Shown here: positions 12,520-19,959 of the stretch, piece after piece
How positions within the stretch are numbered: position 1 is the stretch's first letter
Layout: the number at the start of each line of letters is the position of its first letter
IMG/VR virus record: IMGVR_UViG_3300048589_000171
Span: 1 to 26,373 of that record
Length of the DNA stretch: 26,373 nucleotides
Source of the DNA: a virus
Strand: one strand, 5' to 3'
Translations under genes and position numbers: made by a program
The notes under the pieces: generated by a model
Database searches by the model: none
Told to the model about the DNA's origin: nothing
Seen by the model: only the letters and a program-made list of their open reading frames with translations

Positions 12520-12770
12520 TACCGCCCCTGCGCGATGAGGGATTTCAATCCTTCCCAAACCGCCAACATCACCGCCGTCGCGATCAGGCCGACAAGCGAG
12601 ATAAGCCCGGTCGATTTCACGCGGTCAAAGAACTCTTTCCGCGCTCGCATTTCCTGCACGAGCGTGACCATTTCGGACGGCGTGACCTCGTATCGCTTGG
12701 CCATCAGCTGCAGGAAGTAGTCCACTTGCGCCGCCACCTTCGCTCGTTCTTCTTCGCTTAGATCGGTCAC
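12519..12770 (-). CDS. C-terminally anchored membrane protein, possible holin/antiholin
   Basis: 83 residues from a GTG at 12770, with GGAGA about 9 bases upstream inside the J gene end. Residues 1-55 are a charged soluble helix bundle (SEEERAKVAAQVDYFLQLMAKRYEVTPSEMVTLV); residues 56-75 (ISLVGLIATAVMLAVWEGL) are one membrane segment. Short proteins of this design lie between J and holin genes in several siphophages. It may modulate the holin; this is inference from position. Confidence 0.6.
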   Translation of the reverse strand: MTDLSEEERAKVAAQVDYFLQLMAKRYEVTPSEMVTLVQEMRARKEFFDRVKSTGLISLVGLIATAVMLAVWEGLKSLIAQGR

Positions 12771-12772
12771 TG

Positions 12773-15424
12773 TCAGGTCTCCGGCCCAATCGACCAGCCC
12801 GAAGGCGTGGTCTGGAGGGCATGCGCCATTCCGATGTACGGCATGGCAAATGACACGTAGGACACGCCAGACGTCACATTCCGACCAGGCCGCAGAACAA
12901 GACGCACAATCGCTGCGCTCGCTGGCGCTGTCACGAACCCATAGATTTGCTTGAAAAGCTCAAGCGACCCCAGTCCTGTGTATTCAGTCTCGGTGTAATA
13001 GAGCGTGTGAAGGTCGTTGTTCAACCCGAGCCCGTAGATGCCGAGATCGGCTCCCGATGCATCCAGGAATTGAACGTCGACTTTGGCGCTTCCACCGGAT
13101 TGCGCCGCATACACCTGGGCCTCGATCCTGTCGCCAGGTCGGCACGGGATTTCAGTGCCAGGGGCGACGAGGTAGTTCGTATAGCCACCGAACAGCGATG
13201 CCGTCCCACCAGACAGCCAGATCACCGCCAGCGCATTAAACGGGATCGGTCGCTGTGCGCCGTGTGTGTTGCCGTCAGCCACATGCGCGACTCGGCCAAA
13301 CGGGATTTCAGCGTAATCCGCGCCAAGCTCGAAATACGTTCCGGCGTTGAAGTGGTAGCGCCAAGGGCTGGCGCTAGAGAGCATGCGAGTATTCGAGTGC
13401 AGGTTGACGCCGATCCCGCCCGTAAACGATCCGCCGTTCACAGCCGCGTCCGGCGAGATCGTTACCGACTGAAAGACCCATGCCGACCGAACGCCGATGC
13501 CGTTGATCGCGCGCGCCTGCACGACATACACCTGATCTCGCGACACACCGTAGATGTCATGCACCAGGTTCTCGGCGGCAACGATGGCCGTCTGCCAGGT
13601 CGTCGCGTTCGCCTTGCGACACCAGAACTCGATACTCTCCACCGACTCGTCCATCTGCTGCCAGTAGGCGCGCAGGTACGGCCGCTGCGATCCGTCCGAC
13701 TCGATCGTGACGAACTCGGCACCCGACGCGAACGTGAGCACCGGCACGGCAACGATCAGCGGATTCGGCAGGTTCGTATTCGGCGCCGGATCAACATTGG
13801 TCAGCTCGCTGTAGCTGCTCGCGTAGATCGCCTCGGCATCTTCCTGAAAGATGCACTGCAACGTGCCGGTCGACGGCGAGTAGACCCGCGACAGGCAGCG
13901 GAACGGCTTTTCATCCCACCCGTAGCGATCGATGGTCCAGGTGACCATCCGGCCCGGATACAGCGCGTAGGCGGACATCTCGAGCGTGCAGGCGAACGTC
14001 AGCGCCTGGCGCGCCTTGTGCAGCATCAGCCGCGCGACCCGTTGCGCACGCTGAACGTCTGTGATCTGCGTCAGGTCGACGTCGAGAATCTCTGTCTCGC
14101 CGTTGTCCAGCGCGACGTAGGCCGGCGACACGTAGGCAGGGAACGAATCCTCGACCCACTTCGTCGGATCGGTGTACCGGCCGCCGATGCCGTTGAACAG
14201 TGAGCCATCCTCGGCAACGCCCTGCACGATGATCTCACCCGGTGCCAGGTCGTCCTCGTCGAGCGCGAGCGATGGCGCTTCCCATGCACCGGCCCAGATG
14301 TACCAGGTTCCGGCTACTCGGACGGCGCTGCCGACCATCGCCTGCAGGATGCGCTCGAGCCCGGCCTTGTGATCCGTCTCGGAACTGATCGAGTCGTCGT
14401 AGGTGTATCGCGCGTGCGTGGTCGACCCGTCGATGGCGACCTCCTCATCGCAGACGTTCGCTGCGGCGATGAGACTCGCTGAATCGTAGGTCTCGTTCGG
14501 AAACCGCTTGCTGATGTACTTCCACGCGATCAGCGCAGGATTGCGCGTCCAGACCGTCGTCGACGTGCGCGGGTCATAGCACTTCTCGCCTCGGATGACC
14601 GCCGAGACGTCGAGGATGCCGGTGGGGTAGATGTCGTTGTTCGCGACCCATGTCCCGGAAATGTACGACGTGCCGGTGAACTTGTCGCTCGCGCTCCAGG
14701 TCGTCGGCAGCGCGGCGATCAGGTACGGGTCGGCCGCCTGGCCTGACGCGCCGAGGAATGCTTTGGCTCGCGCATAGGTGCCGGTCAGGCTGTACGAATA
14801 GTTGACGACGACCGCGCGGCCAATCTGCGCAGCGGCGAACGTCAACACCGTCACCCCGCCGACTGTTGCGCTCGAGTACGCCCGGTCATCGGTCGCCGGA
14901 TCGCCAGCGTAGAACGTCGTCCCGCCGTCGTAATCGAAGGTGCTGCCGCTGGCAACCGATGAGATCGCGGTCGCAAGCTGCGGCAGCGTAACCGTCTGGC
15001 TCGTGCTGACGGTAAACGACCCGAATGCAGGCTCGGTGCGGGTAACGCCGTATGGCGCCTCGGTTGCGAACCCGTTCGCGTCGCGCGCACCGATCGACGA
15101 ATCGCCGAACCAGACTTCCTCGACGGCGTCGATCTCGTCTCCGAGCGCGACGACGAAATGCAGCCGCTCGGCATAGTCGCCGCTTGTGCCGGGGAATTGC
15201 ACCTGGCCGGACGTGCGGATGCGGCCGAACAGGTGCGGCCGGTCGGCCGTCGCCTCGCGCACCATGACATTGCGGTCGGAAATCTTCGAGTCCGCCGCGC
15301 GCTGCGCCTTCTTGCGCTGTTCGTTAGCGGTGTAGATGCCGACGATCATGCTGGCCGCAGCAAGATAGCCGGCGGTTGCGCCTGTCGTCAGAATGCTGCC
15401 GAGCGCCAGTGCGAATCCGAGCAT
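12773..15424 (-). CDS. Tail tip/host specificity protein J-like (TipJ)
   Basis: 883 residues, ATG one base after the upstream stop. It opens with a hydrophobic stretch (MLGFALALGSILTTGATAGYL...), as J-like proteins do. The conserved N-terminal block follows: DRNVMVREATADRPHLFGRIRTSGQVQF and HFVVALGDEIDAVEEVWFGD. The middle contains tail-hub motifs (AYALYPGRMVTWTIDRYGWDEKPFRC; about 480-510). Around residues 555-655 is a fibronectin type III-like domain (RAYWQQMDESVESIEFWCRK...YVVQARAINGIGVRSAW). The last 200 residues form a beta-rich tip domain. It would close the tail tube and contact the host receptor. It is the last tail gene before the lysis block. Confidence 0.85.
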   Translation of the reverse strand: MLGFALALGSILTTGATAGYLAAASMIVGIYTANEQRKKAQRAADSKISDRNVMVREATADRPHLFGRIRTSGQVQFPGTSGDYAERLHFVVALGDEIDAVEEVWFGDSSIGARDANGFATEAPYGVTRTEPAFGSFTVSTSQTVTLPQLATAISSVASGSTFDYDGGTTFYAGDPATDDRAYSSATVGGVTVLTFAAAQIGRAVVVNYSYSLTGTYARAKAFLGASGQAADPYLIAALPTTWSASDKFTGTSYISGTWVANNDIYPTGILDVSAVIRGEKCYDPRTSTTVWTRNPALIAWKYISKRFPNETYDSASLIAAANVCDEEVAIDGSTTHARYTYDDSISSETDHKAGLERILQAMVGSAVRVAGTWYIWAGAWEAPSLALDEDDLAPGEIIVQGVAEDGSLFNGIGGRYTDPTKWVEDSFPAYVSPAYVALDNGETEILDVDLTQITDVQRAQRVARLMLHKARQALTFACTLEMSAYALYPGRMVTWTIDRYGWDEKPFRCLSRVYSPSTGTLQCIFQEDAEAIYASSYSELTNVDPAPNTNLPNPLIVAVPVLTFASGAEFVTIESDGSQRPYLRAYWQQMDESVESIEFWCRKANATTWQTAIVAAENLVHDIYGVSRDQVYVVQARAINGIGVRSAWVFQSVTISPDAAVNGGSFTGGIGVNLHSNTRMLSSASPWRYHFNAGTYFELGADYAEIPFGRVAHVADGNTHGAQRPIPFNALAVIWLSGGTASLFGGYTNYLVAPGTEIPCRPGDRIEAQVYAAQSGGSAKVDVQFLDASGADLGIYGLGLNNDLHTLYYTETEYTGLGSLELFKQIYGFVTAPASAAIVRLVLRPGRNVTSGVSYVSFAMPYIGMAHALQTTPSGWSIGPET

Positions 15425-15425
15425 C

Positions 15426-15698
15426 TCAGATCACCTTATGCGCTGCGAACGCTTCGGACATCAACCGCATCGGGCCGGCGGCAGGCACGGCGTACTGGCC
15501 GACGCAGATGGCGAGCTGCGCGCCCTCGAACTCGACCAGGTCGCCGCGCTTCGCCAGCCGCCATTCGACCGTCTCGCCAAGTTCGCCGCCGCACTCGGCC
15601 AGCCATCCATCGACCCATGCCTGCTCGCCGATACCGTCCGGCCGCGCGCGAACGTACCGCGCCAGCCGCTCAGGCCAATCTTCGCGTCTTATCCCCAT
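15426..15698 (-). CDS. Shortened DUF6950-like tail assembly protein
   Basis: 90 residues from the ATG at 15698, overlapping the 3' end of the Ig-like gene by 10 bp. The N-terminus (REDWPERLARYV) and C-terminus (KRGDLVEFEGAQLAICVGQ...) resemble the two ends of DUF6950 proteins, small relatives of the K/NlpC-P60 tail peptidases. The central segment that normally holds a W-G-x-x-D-C motif is absent: about 40 residues seem to be missing, leaving a WVDGWLAECGG link. Peptidase activity is therefore unlikely. It sits in the K position before J. Family assignment is moderate. Confidence 0.6.
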   Translation of the reverse strand: MGIRREDWPERLARYVRARPDGIGEQAWVDGWLAECGGELGETVEWRLAKRGDLVEFEGAQLAICVGQYAVPAAGPMRLMSEAFAAHKVI

Positions 15699-16666
15699 CG
15701 CTTGAGCCACTCCCGGTTCGGCCAGATGATCTGGCGCTCGACGTTGTCCTTGACGCGCGAGAACGCGGTGTCTGCCGGATCGATCTTGCGTTGATCCGCG
15801 TCCGAGAACCGACGCGGCTGCGGCCGACCCATGCGCTTGACCACCGAGACACAATTGACGATGACCTTCGCCGAGCCGACCGTGCTGTATCCCGGCGCTT
15901 CGGCGACCGCCGTCACCGTGATCAGTACGCCGTCGCTGTCAACGCCGTCACAACTGGCTGTCAGCGTCGTGGTGCCTGCCACCAGCGCCGGCAGGGGGAC
16001 GACGACTCGGCCGTCAGCGCCAGTCGTGCCGGACGAAGGCGATGCAATGACAGCGCCGGACGTTGAGGACCATGTCACGGTGACGCCGGCCACCGGATCG
16101 GCGTTCTGATCCAGCACCCGCGCCGTCGCGGCGGTTGTGTTGCCCACCTCGATCGAAACCGCCTGCACAGAAAGCTCGACCGTCGTCACCTCTATCACGA
16201 CGATCGGCGGCGGGTCTTCGCCGACCATGTTCGTCGGCTGCGTCTGCGCCGTCAGCCCTTCGATTTCAGCCGTGATCGTCGCGGTGCCGATCGCAACCGC
16301 CGTGACCCTGGCCGTTGCCTCTCCGTTTGCATCAGTCGCCGCAAGCAGTGCGACCGTAGAAACGGACGGATCGCTAGACTCGACCTCTGGCGAGACATTC
16401 GGGATTCGGTCGCCGTCCTGATCCTCGACGGTGACGAGCATGTCATACGTTCCGCCGACGAACAGCGTCGATGATCCGACCAGCGTCACCACCGCGATCT
16501 GCGGCAGCCTGCCGCTGCCCGAGATCGACTCACCCACGTCCGCAGTCGATTCGACCTCGGCCCAGTAGGCGCGGCTCACCTGCACCATCGCGCCGACCTC
16601 GGCCCAGTAGACGCGCGAAACCGGGATCGGCTCTTGCTCTACCTCTGCCCAATAGACCTCGCTCAT
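15689..16666 (-). CDS. Ig-like (Big) domain tail protein fused to a minor-tail C-terminus
   Basis: 325 residues, ATG after the upstream fibre gene stop (TGACATG). Residues 4-38 carry three Y-W-A-E-V repeats (Y5, Y20, Y34), about 15 residues apart. Residues 57-145 and 155-255 look like two bacterial Ig-like domains (the first Big_2-like, with TLVGSSTLFVGGTYDMLVTV; the second Big_1/invasin-like, with VLDQNADPVAGVTVTWSS...GADGRVVVPL). Residues 266-320 are different: SAKVIVNCVSVVKRM, RRFSDADQ, then PADTAFSRVKDN and QIIWPN. This resembles the C-terminal end of minor tail proteins of the DUF2163/BR0599-like type, whose N-terminal part is encoded at 18944-19339. Ig domains on phage tails may bind surface glycans; that is family knowledge, not shown here. 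Confidence 0.75.
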   Translation of the reverse strand: MSEVYWAEVEQEPIPVSRVYWAEVGAMVQVSRAYWAEVESTADVGESISGSGRLPQIAVVTLVGSSTLFVGGTYDMLVTVEDQDGDRIPNVSPEVESSDPSVSTVALLAATDANGEATARVTAVAIGTATITAEIEGLTAQTQPTNMVGEDPPPIVVIEVTTVELSVQAVSIEVGNTTAATARVLDQNADPVAGVTVTWSSTSGAVIASPSSGTTGADGRVVVPLPALVAGTTTLTASCDGVDSDGVLITVTAVAEAPGYSTVGSAKVIVNCVSVVKRMGRPQPRRFSDADQRKIDPADTAFSRVKDNVERQIIWPNREWLKRWG

Positions 16667-16667
16667 G

Positions 16668-17699
16668 TCACGCCTTCACGAACCGAAGCCGAAGATCGCC
16701 CCAGTCGGTGACGCTTGACTGCTCGCCGCTGGTGAGCGTTTCCTCGTATGTCGTCGCTGAAACTGGCGAGTAGTTCCACGATGCAATCTGCGTCGAGCCC
16801 TCGCGCAGGCTGACGGTGCATTCGCCCTGAATTCTGAAACGTACCGTCGTCTGCCACCCGACCTGTGGCTCGGCAATCGTCGACAGCGCGACCTCGCACG
16901 TCCCGGCTGACGACGCCTCGATGTAGTCCGCATCCGATGGCGTTTCCTCGTCGAGCATCGCGTACAAATCCGAGCCGCTTGAAGCCGTCCAGGTGCCTGC
17001 CGACACGTCGGAATCCGGCCGCGCGGTCGTCGACGTGACCGAAGGTGCAAGCGCAACCCGATGGACGGTGACGCGAGCACTGCCTCCGCCGGACACCGAA
17101 ACAGAATCCGCGACAGTTCCGGTCGCGCCTGGCGATGCTGCTGTGCGCTCATAGATCGCAAGTGCCCGAGGGTCATAGTTGGCGATGACCTCGACCCGCT
17201 TCGTCCAGCCAGAGATCGTCGGCCAGACTGGGGTCGCGCCCACCGTCGTGAACCGCAGCCCGACGATGATCACATCCAGGCAGTCCGAGACCGTCGTCGT
17301 GATCGATGGGGCCGTGAATGAGTACGGGGACGCCGACAGCACTCCAGATATCGTTGCCGCCGCGCTGACATCAACGCCTGACGACCCCGAGTAGGCGAGC
17401 AATGCCGTCGCGCCGTTGAACGAATCATTGAAGCCGAAATCGTATGTTGCAGGCTCGCTGGCCCCGGCGGTCTTGACAGCCGACCATGCCCCGGTCGATG
17501 GCGCGGTTTCAGTCGTTGATGAATGCAGTGCCGAAAAACCGGACGGCAGCGTGGACAGGGTTCGATTGCCGTCGTTGTTCACGGCACCGAACAGCAGAAT
17601 GTCCGCTGCCGCTGTTCCCGACGGCTTGGTCATCGTGACCACGCCATCGGCTGAGTAATCGAACGCCGAGAAGTGCGCGCGGTATGCGGGTGCGGTCAT
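16668..17699 (-). CDS. Beta-sandwich tail fibre-like structural protein
   Basis: 343 residues from the ATG at 17699, with GGAG 7 bases upstream; a TTG two codons earlier is less likely. Residues 20-215 match a repeated phage adhesin-type domain (VVTMTKPSGTAAADILLFGAVNNDGNRT...GASEPATYDFGFNDSFNGATALLAYSGS), in which a 'PSG..adDiLl' strand begins a beta sandwich. The last 60 residues (VSLREGSTQIASWNYSP...DLRLRFV) resemble the C-terminal domain of accessory tail proteins. Low in charge and rich in S/T/A. Likely a virion surface protein in the fibre cassette. Confidence 0.72.
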   Translation of the reverse strand: MTAPAYRAHFSAFDYSADGVVTMTKPSGTAAADILLFGAVNNDGNRTLSTLPSGFSALHSSTTETAPSTGAWSAVKTAGASEPATYDFGFNDSFNGATALLAYSGSSGVDVSAAATISGVLSASPYSFTAPSITTTVSDCLDVIIVGLRFTTVGATPVWPTISGWTKRVEVIANYDPRALAIYERTAASPGATGTVADSVSVSGGGSARVTVHRVALAPSVTSTTARPDSDVSAGTWTASSGSDLYAMLDEETPSDADYIEASSAGTCEVALSTIAEPQVGWQTTVRFRIQGECTVSLREGSTQIASWNYSPVSATTYEETLTSGEQSSVTDWGDLRLRFVKA

Positions 17700-17701
17700 T
17701 G

Positions 17702-18943
17702 TCAAACTCCGATGAATGGCGGCGGGTTGTTGCGGATTTGCGCTGCTGTCACCTGGCGCAGTGAATAGAAGGCAAACAACTGCCAGTCGTTCGTGAAATA
17801 CTTGAAGCGGGAATAGCCCATCGGGTCGTTCGTGACCCCGACCTCTTTGCGAGTCGTGCCGTTGGCAACCAGTTCGTCTCGATAAAAGTCGCCGGCACCC
17901 GCGCCTAGAATCCGGCAGGCGGCGCGATCATCGGCACCGTTCGGGTTGTCGAGGATCTTCCGGCCGATAAAGCACGACGCGAGCGCCTGGTACGCTGGCA
18001 GCACCAACGGCGTCGTGAATTCATGCCAGTTGTGGCCCTCGTACAGTCCCCGGCCGATGTCTCGAACCGATGCGCCGCCGCCGTTGGCCGACTCGTCGCG
18101 CCACGTCGCATTGTTCATCGCCGTCGCCTCATTGCCCCACGAATTCGGAGGCATGTAAGCGCCAGGTGCCGGGCGATGGTTATGCAATCGCCACACGCCG
18201 CCGAGATCGAGATACCAGAGCTGAAGGTCACGGCATTGAATCCGCGTATTTGGCGCCTGGTTGCCCGTATAGGGACCTGGCACGCGCCACGCCCGTGCCG
18301 CATCGGTGCTACTGATGTTCTGCGAGTCCTCCATGATGTGAAACCACATCAAACCATGTGTCCAGCCAGACGGTCGCGGGTAAGAATCTGGCCACCCAGC
18401 ACCCGACCCCCACCCACTGATGAACTCCAGCACGTCACACGGCCCGTCGTGAAACAAAGCCATGTCAGCAATCAGCGTCTCGACGTAATCTCCGTCAACC
18501 GTCGGTTCCTCTGGTTCCTCGACTGGTGGTGGCGGCGGCGGCAGATCGTCGGTTGCAAGCAGTAGCACGAACGTCCCGCGCGTGATCGGCGTGTCAGCCG
18601 CAAGCGCATTCGCAAGCCGAAGCGTCCCTTCGCCGACCCCGGCAGAGAATCGGCAGACTTCATCGCCGTTCGAGTCTTTGCAGATCGCAAGCGTCGGCGT
18701 TCCCGAGCCCGTTTCGGGATCGGTGAACGTGCCCGGCCGGATCGGATACCGGCCATCGGCTTGCACCGCGCCGACTGTCCACGCGCCCGTTTCGACAGCG
18801 CGGATCAGCCCATCGCCGTTGTGCAATTCGATCGTCGATCCGGCGTCCAGCAGCGCAGCGAACGCATCCGCCCGCGCCTTCGTGCGGCGCGCCGTTGCGA
18901 GTACCGCAGTCCAGGCGTCAGCACTGAGAACAACGTCCGTCAT
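17702..18943 (-). CDS. Tail fibre-like protein with proline hinge
   Basis: 413 residues, ATG directly after the stop of the shortened minor tail gene. Residues 1-130 are an N-terminal virion-attachment-like domain (IELHNGDGLIRAVETG...GEGTLRLANALAADTPITRGTFVLL). A proline-rich hinge follows (DDLPPPPPPVEEPEEP, about 132-147). The C-terminal 265 residues form a distinct domain rich in Trp, Gly and Tyr (FISGWGSGAGWPDSYPR...WYLDLGGVWRLHNHRPAPGA...). This could recognise a surface glycan, but I see no catalytic triad I can name. The module appears to be a hinged receptor-binding protein. Confidence 0.7.
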   Translation of the reverse strand: MTDVVLSADAWTAVLATARRTKARADAFAALLDAGSTIELHNGDGLIRAVETGAWTVGAVQADGRYPIRPGTFTDPETGSGTPTLAICKDSNGDEVCRFSAGVGEGTLRLANALAADTPITRGTFVLLLATDDLPPPPPPVEEPEEPTVDGDYVETLIADMALFHDGPCDVLEFISGWGSGAGWPDSYPRPSGWTHGLMWFHIMEDSQNISSTDAARAWRVPGPYTGNQAPNTRIQCRDLQLWYLDLGGVWRLHNHRPAPGAYMPPNSWGNEATAMNNATWRDESANGGGASVRDIGRGLYEGHNWHEFTTPLVLPAYQALASCFIGRKILDNPNGADDRAACRILGAGAGDFYRDELVANGTTRKEVGVTNDPMGYSRFKYFTNDWQLFAFYSLRQVTAAQIRNNPPPFIGV

Positions 18944-19339
18944 TCATTCCACCCCGTCGATGACAGGCATCGTGTCGATTTGCAGGTCGGCTTCGAGCGT
19001 CGGCGTGCCCTGAATCGCGCCGGCAGAATTCATCGCCGCAACCCATACCTGGACCCGCTTGCCCTTGCCGAGCCCGAGAAGCGCCAGCGAAACCAGCGAG
19101 GCATTGACTCCGGATAGTTCAAGCTGCATCGCCGTCGACTGGATCTCCAGCGATTCCTCGATGTCGCTCATGCCGAGCAGCGTGCCGTCGCCGAGCCAGA
19201 CATGGCCGTCATAGGTGACGTTCCGGCCGGCGGTCGTCAGGTACATCGGCGTGTCGAAGTCAAGCTTGATCAGCTCGCACTTCTTGACGCCGCGTGCTGC
19301 AAAAAGCGTGTTCTGCTCTGTCGTGAGTGTGCGTGCCAT
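18944..19339 (-). CDS. N-terminal part of a DUF2163/BR0599-like minor tail protein
   Basis: 131 residues, ATG overlapping the upstream stop (TAATG). The sequence follows the N-terminal part of DUF2163/BR0599-like minor tail proteins: CELIKLDFDTPMYLTTAGRNVTYDGHVWLGDGTLL, then LELSGVNASLVSLAL and GKRVQVWVAAM. Family members as I know them run to about 190 residues and end with a RRY/F-x-x-x-DQ...P-G/A-D...F...I-W segment. Here the protein stops after IDTMPVIDGVE, before that segment. The missing C-terminal segment is found about 3 kb downstream, fused to the Ig-like gene (residues 266-320). This gene probably encodes part of the tail-tip complex, downstream of the tape measure. Confidence 0.75.
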   Translation of the reverse strand: MARTLTTEQNTLFAARGVKKCELIKLDFDTPMYLTTAGRNVTYDGHVWLGDGTLLGMSDIEESLEIQSTAMQLELSGVNASLVSLALLGLGKGKRVQVWVAAMNSAGAIQGTPTLEADLQIDTMPVIDGVE

Positions 19340-19959
19340 TACCAGCTCGGGTCTTCGATGAGCGTGACTGGGAAGGCCGGCGCGATGACCGATGCGTAGG
19401 TCATCGGAACAATGGATTCCTCGACCCTGAATGTTGTCGTCGGCTTGACCACGACCACCGCTGCGCCACCGCTGACCGCGCCGACCAGCGGCGGCACGAA
19501 CGACACCGCTGTCATGACGCCCGCTGACGACGTGACATCGGCGACGGCCTGGACAAGCTGCGTGCCGCCGGCCGTCAGCGCGACAGAGAACATATCGCCG
19601 GCAAGCAGTGTGAGACCGGTGGTTGCGACGATGTTCATCGTGCTCGCGCCCTCGGCCGCTGCCGCGCTCGTCACTGTATTGGCGCGCAGCGTTCCACGAG
19701 GCTCCGGCCTGGCCATGTGCCACAGCGCCACGTCTATGTCCGCATCCGTGGCCGAATTCCAGAATGCCTCGATCGTCGCCATGTCCGCGTGCGTGTGCGG
19801 CGTGTAGATCATCGTCACGGCCCACAGCGCGCCGATGTGCTCGATCGTCTTGCGGCGCCGCGTCAGCGGGTTGCGCCGCTGGTCGAGGTTGCGCTGCAGG
19901 TAGATCGTGAATTCCGCAGGGATAAACGCCCGCGTCGACGGATAGGTTTTCGTCGTCAT
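19339..19959 (-). CDS. Minor tail protein (tail tip assembly)
   Basis: 206 residues, ATG overlapping the tape measure stop by 4 bp. N-terminal RAFIPAEFTIYLQRNLDQRRNPLT, then LWAVTMIYTPHTHADMATIEAFWNSATDADIDVALWHM and a beta-rich middle, ending with VTLIEDPSW. Equivalent proteins sit directly after the tape measure in proteobacterial siphophages and in the gene transfer agent layout (where the position is filled by DUF2460 proteins). I rate it a minor tail protein by position and by the pattern. The exact family is uncertain. Confidence 0.7.
   Translation of the reverse strand: MTTKTYPSTRAFIPAEFTIYLQRNLDQRRNPLTRRRKTIEHIGALWAVTMIYTPHTHADMATIEAFWNSATDADIDVALWHMARPEPRGTLRANTVTSAAAAEGASTMNIVATTGLTLLAGDMFSVALTAGGTQLVQAVADVTSSAGVMTAVSFVPPLVGAVSGGAAVVVVKPTTTFRVEESIVPMTYASVIAPAFPVTLIEDPSW

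Noticed and set aside
12947-14203. Long plus-strand open frame (418 codons) opposite the J gene
   Set aside because: It is the antisense of a clear tail protein in GC-rich DNA, where long shadow frames are common. It has Arg/His-rich composition, no ribosome site and no family pattern.
15158-16066. Plus-strand open frame (302 codons) across J, DUF6950-like and Ig-like genes
   Set aside because: Crosses three well-supported minus-strand genes; low-complexity arginine-rich translation.
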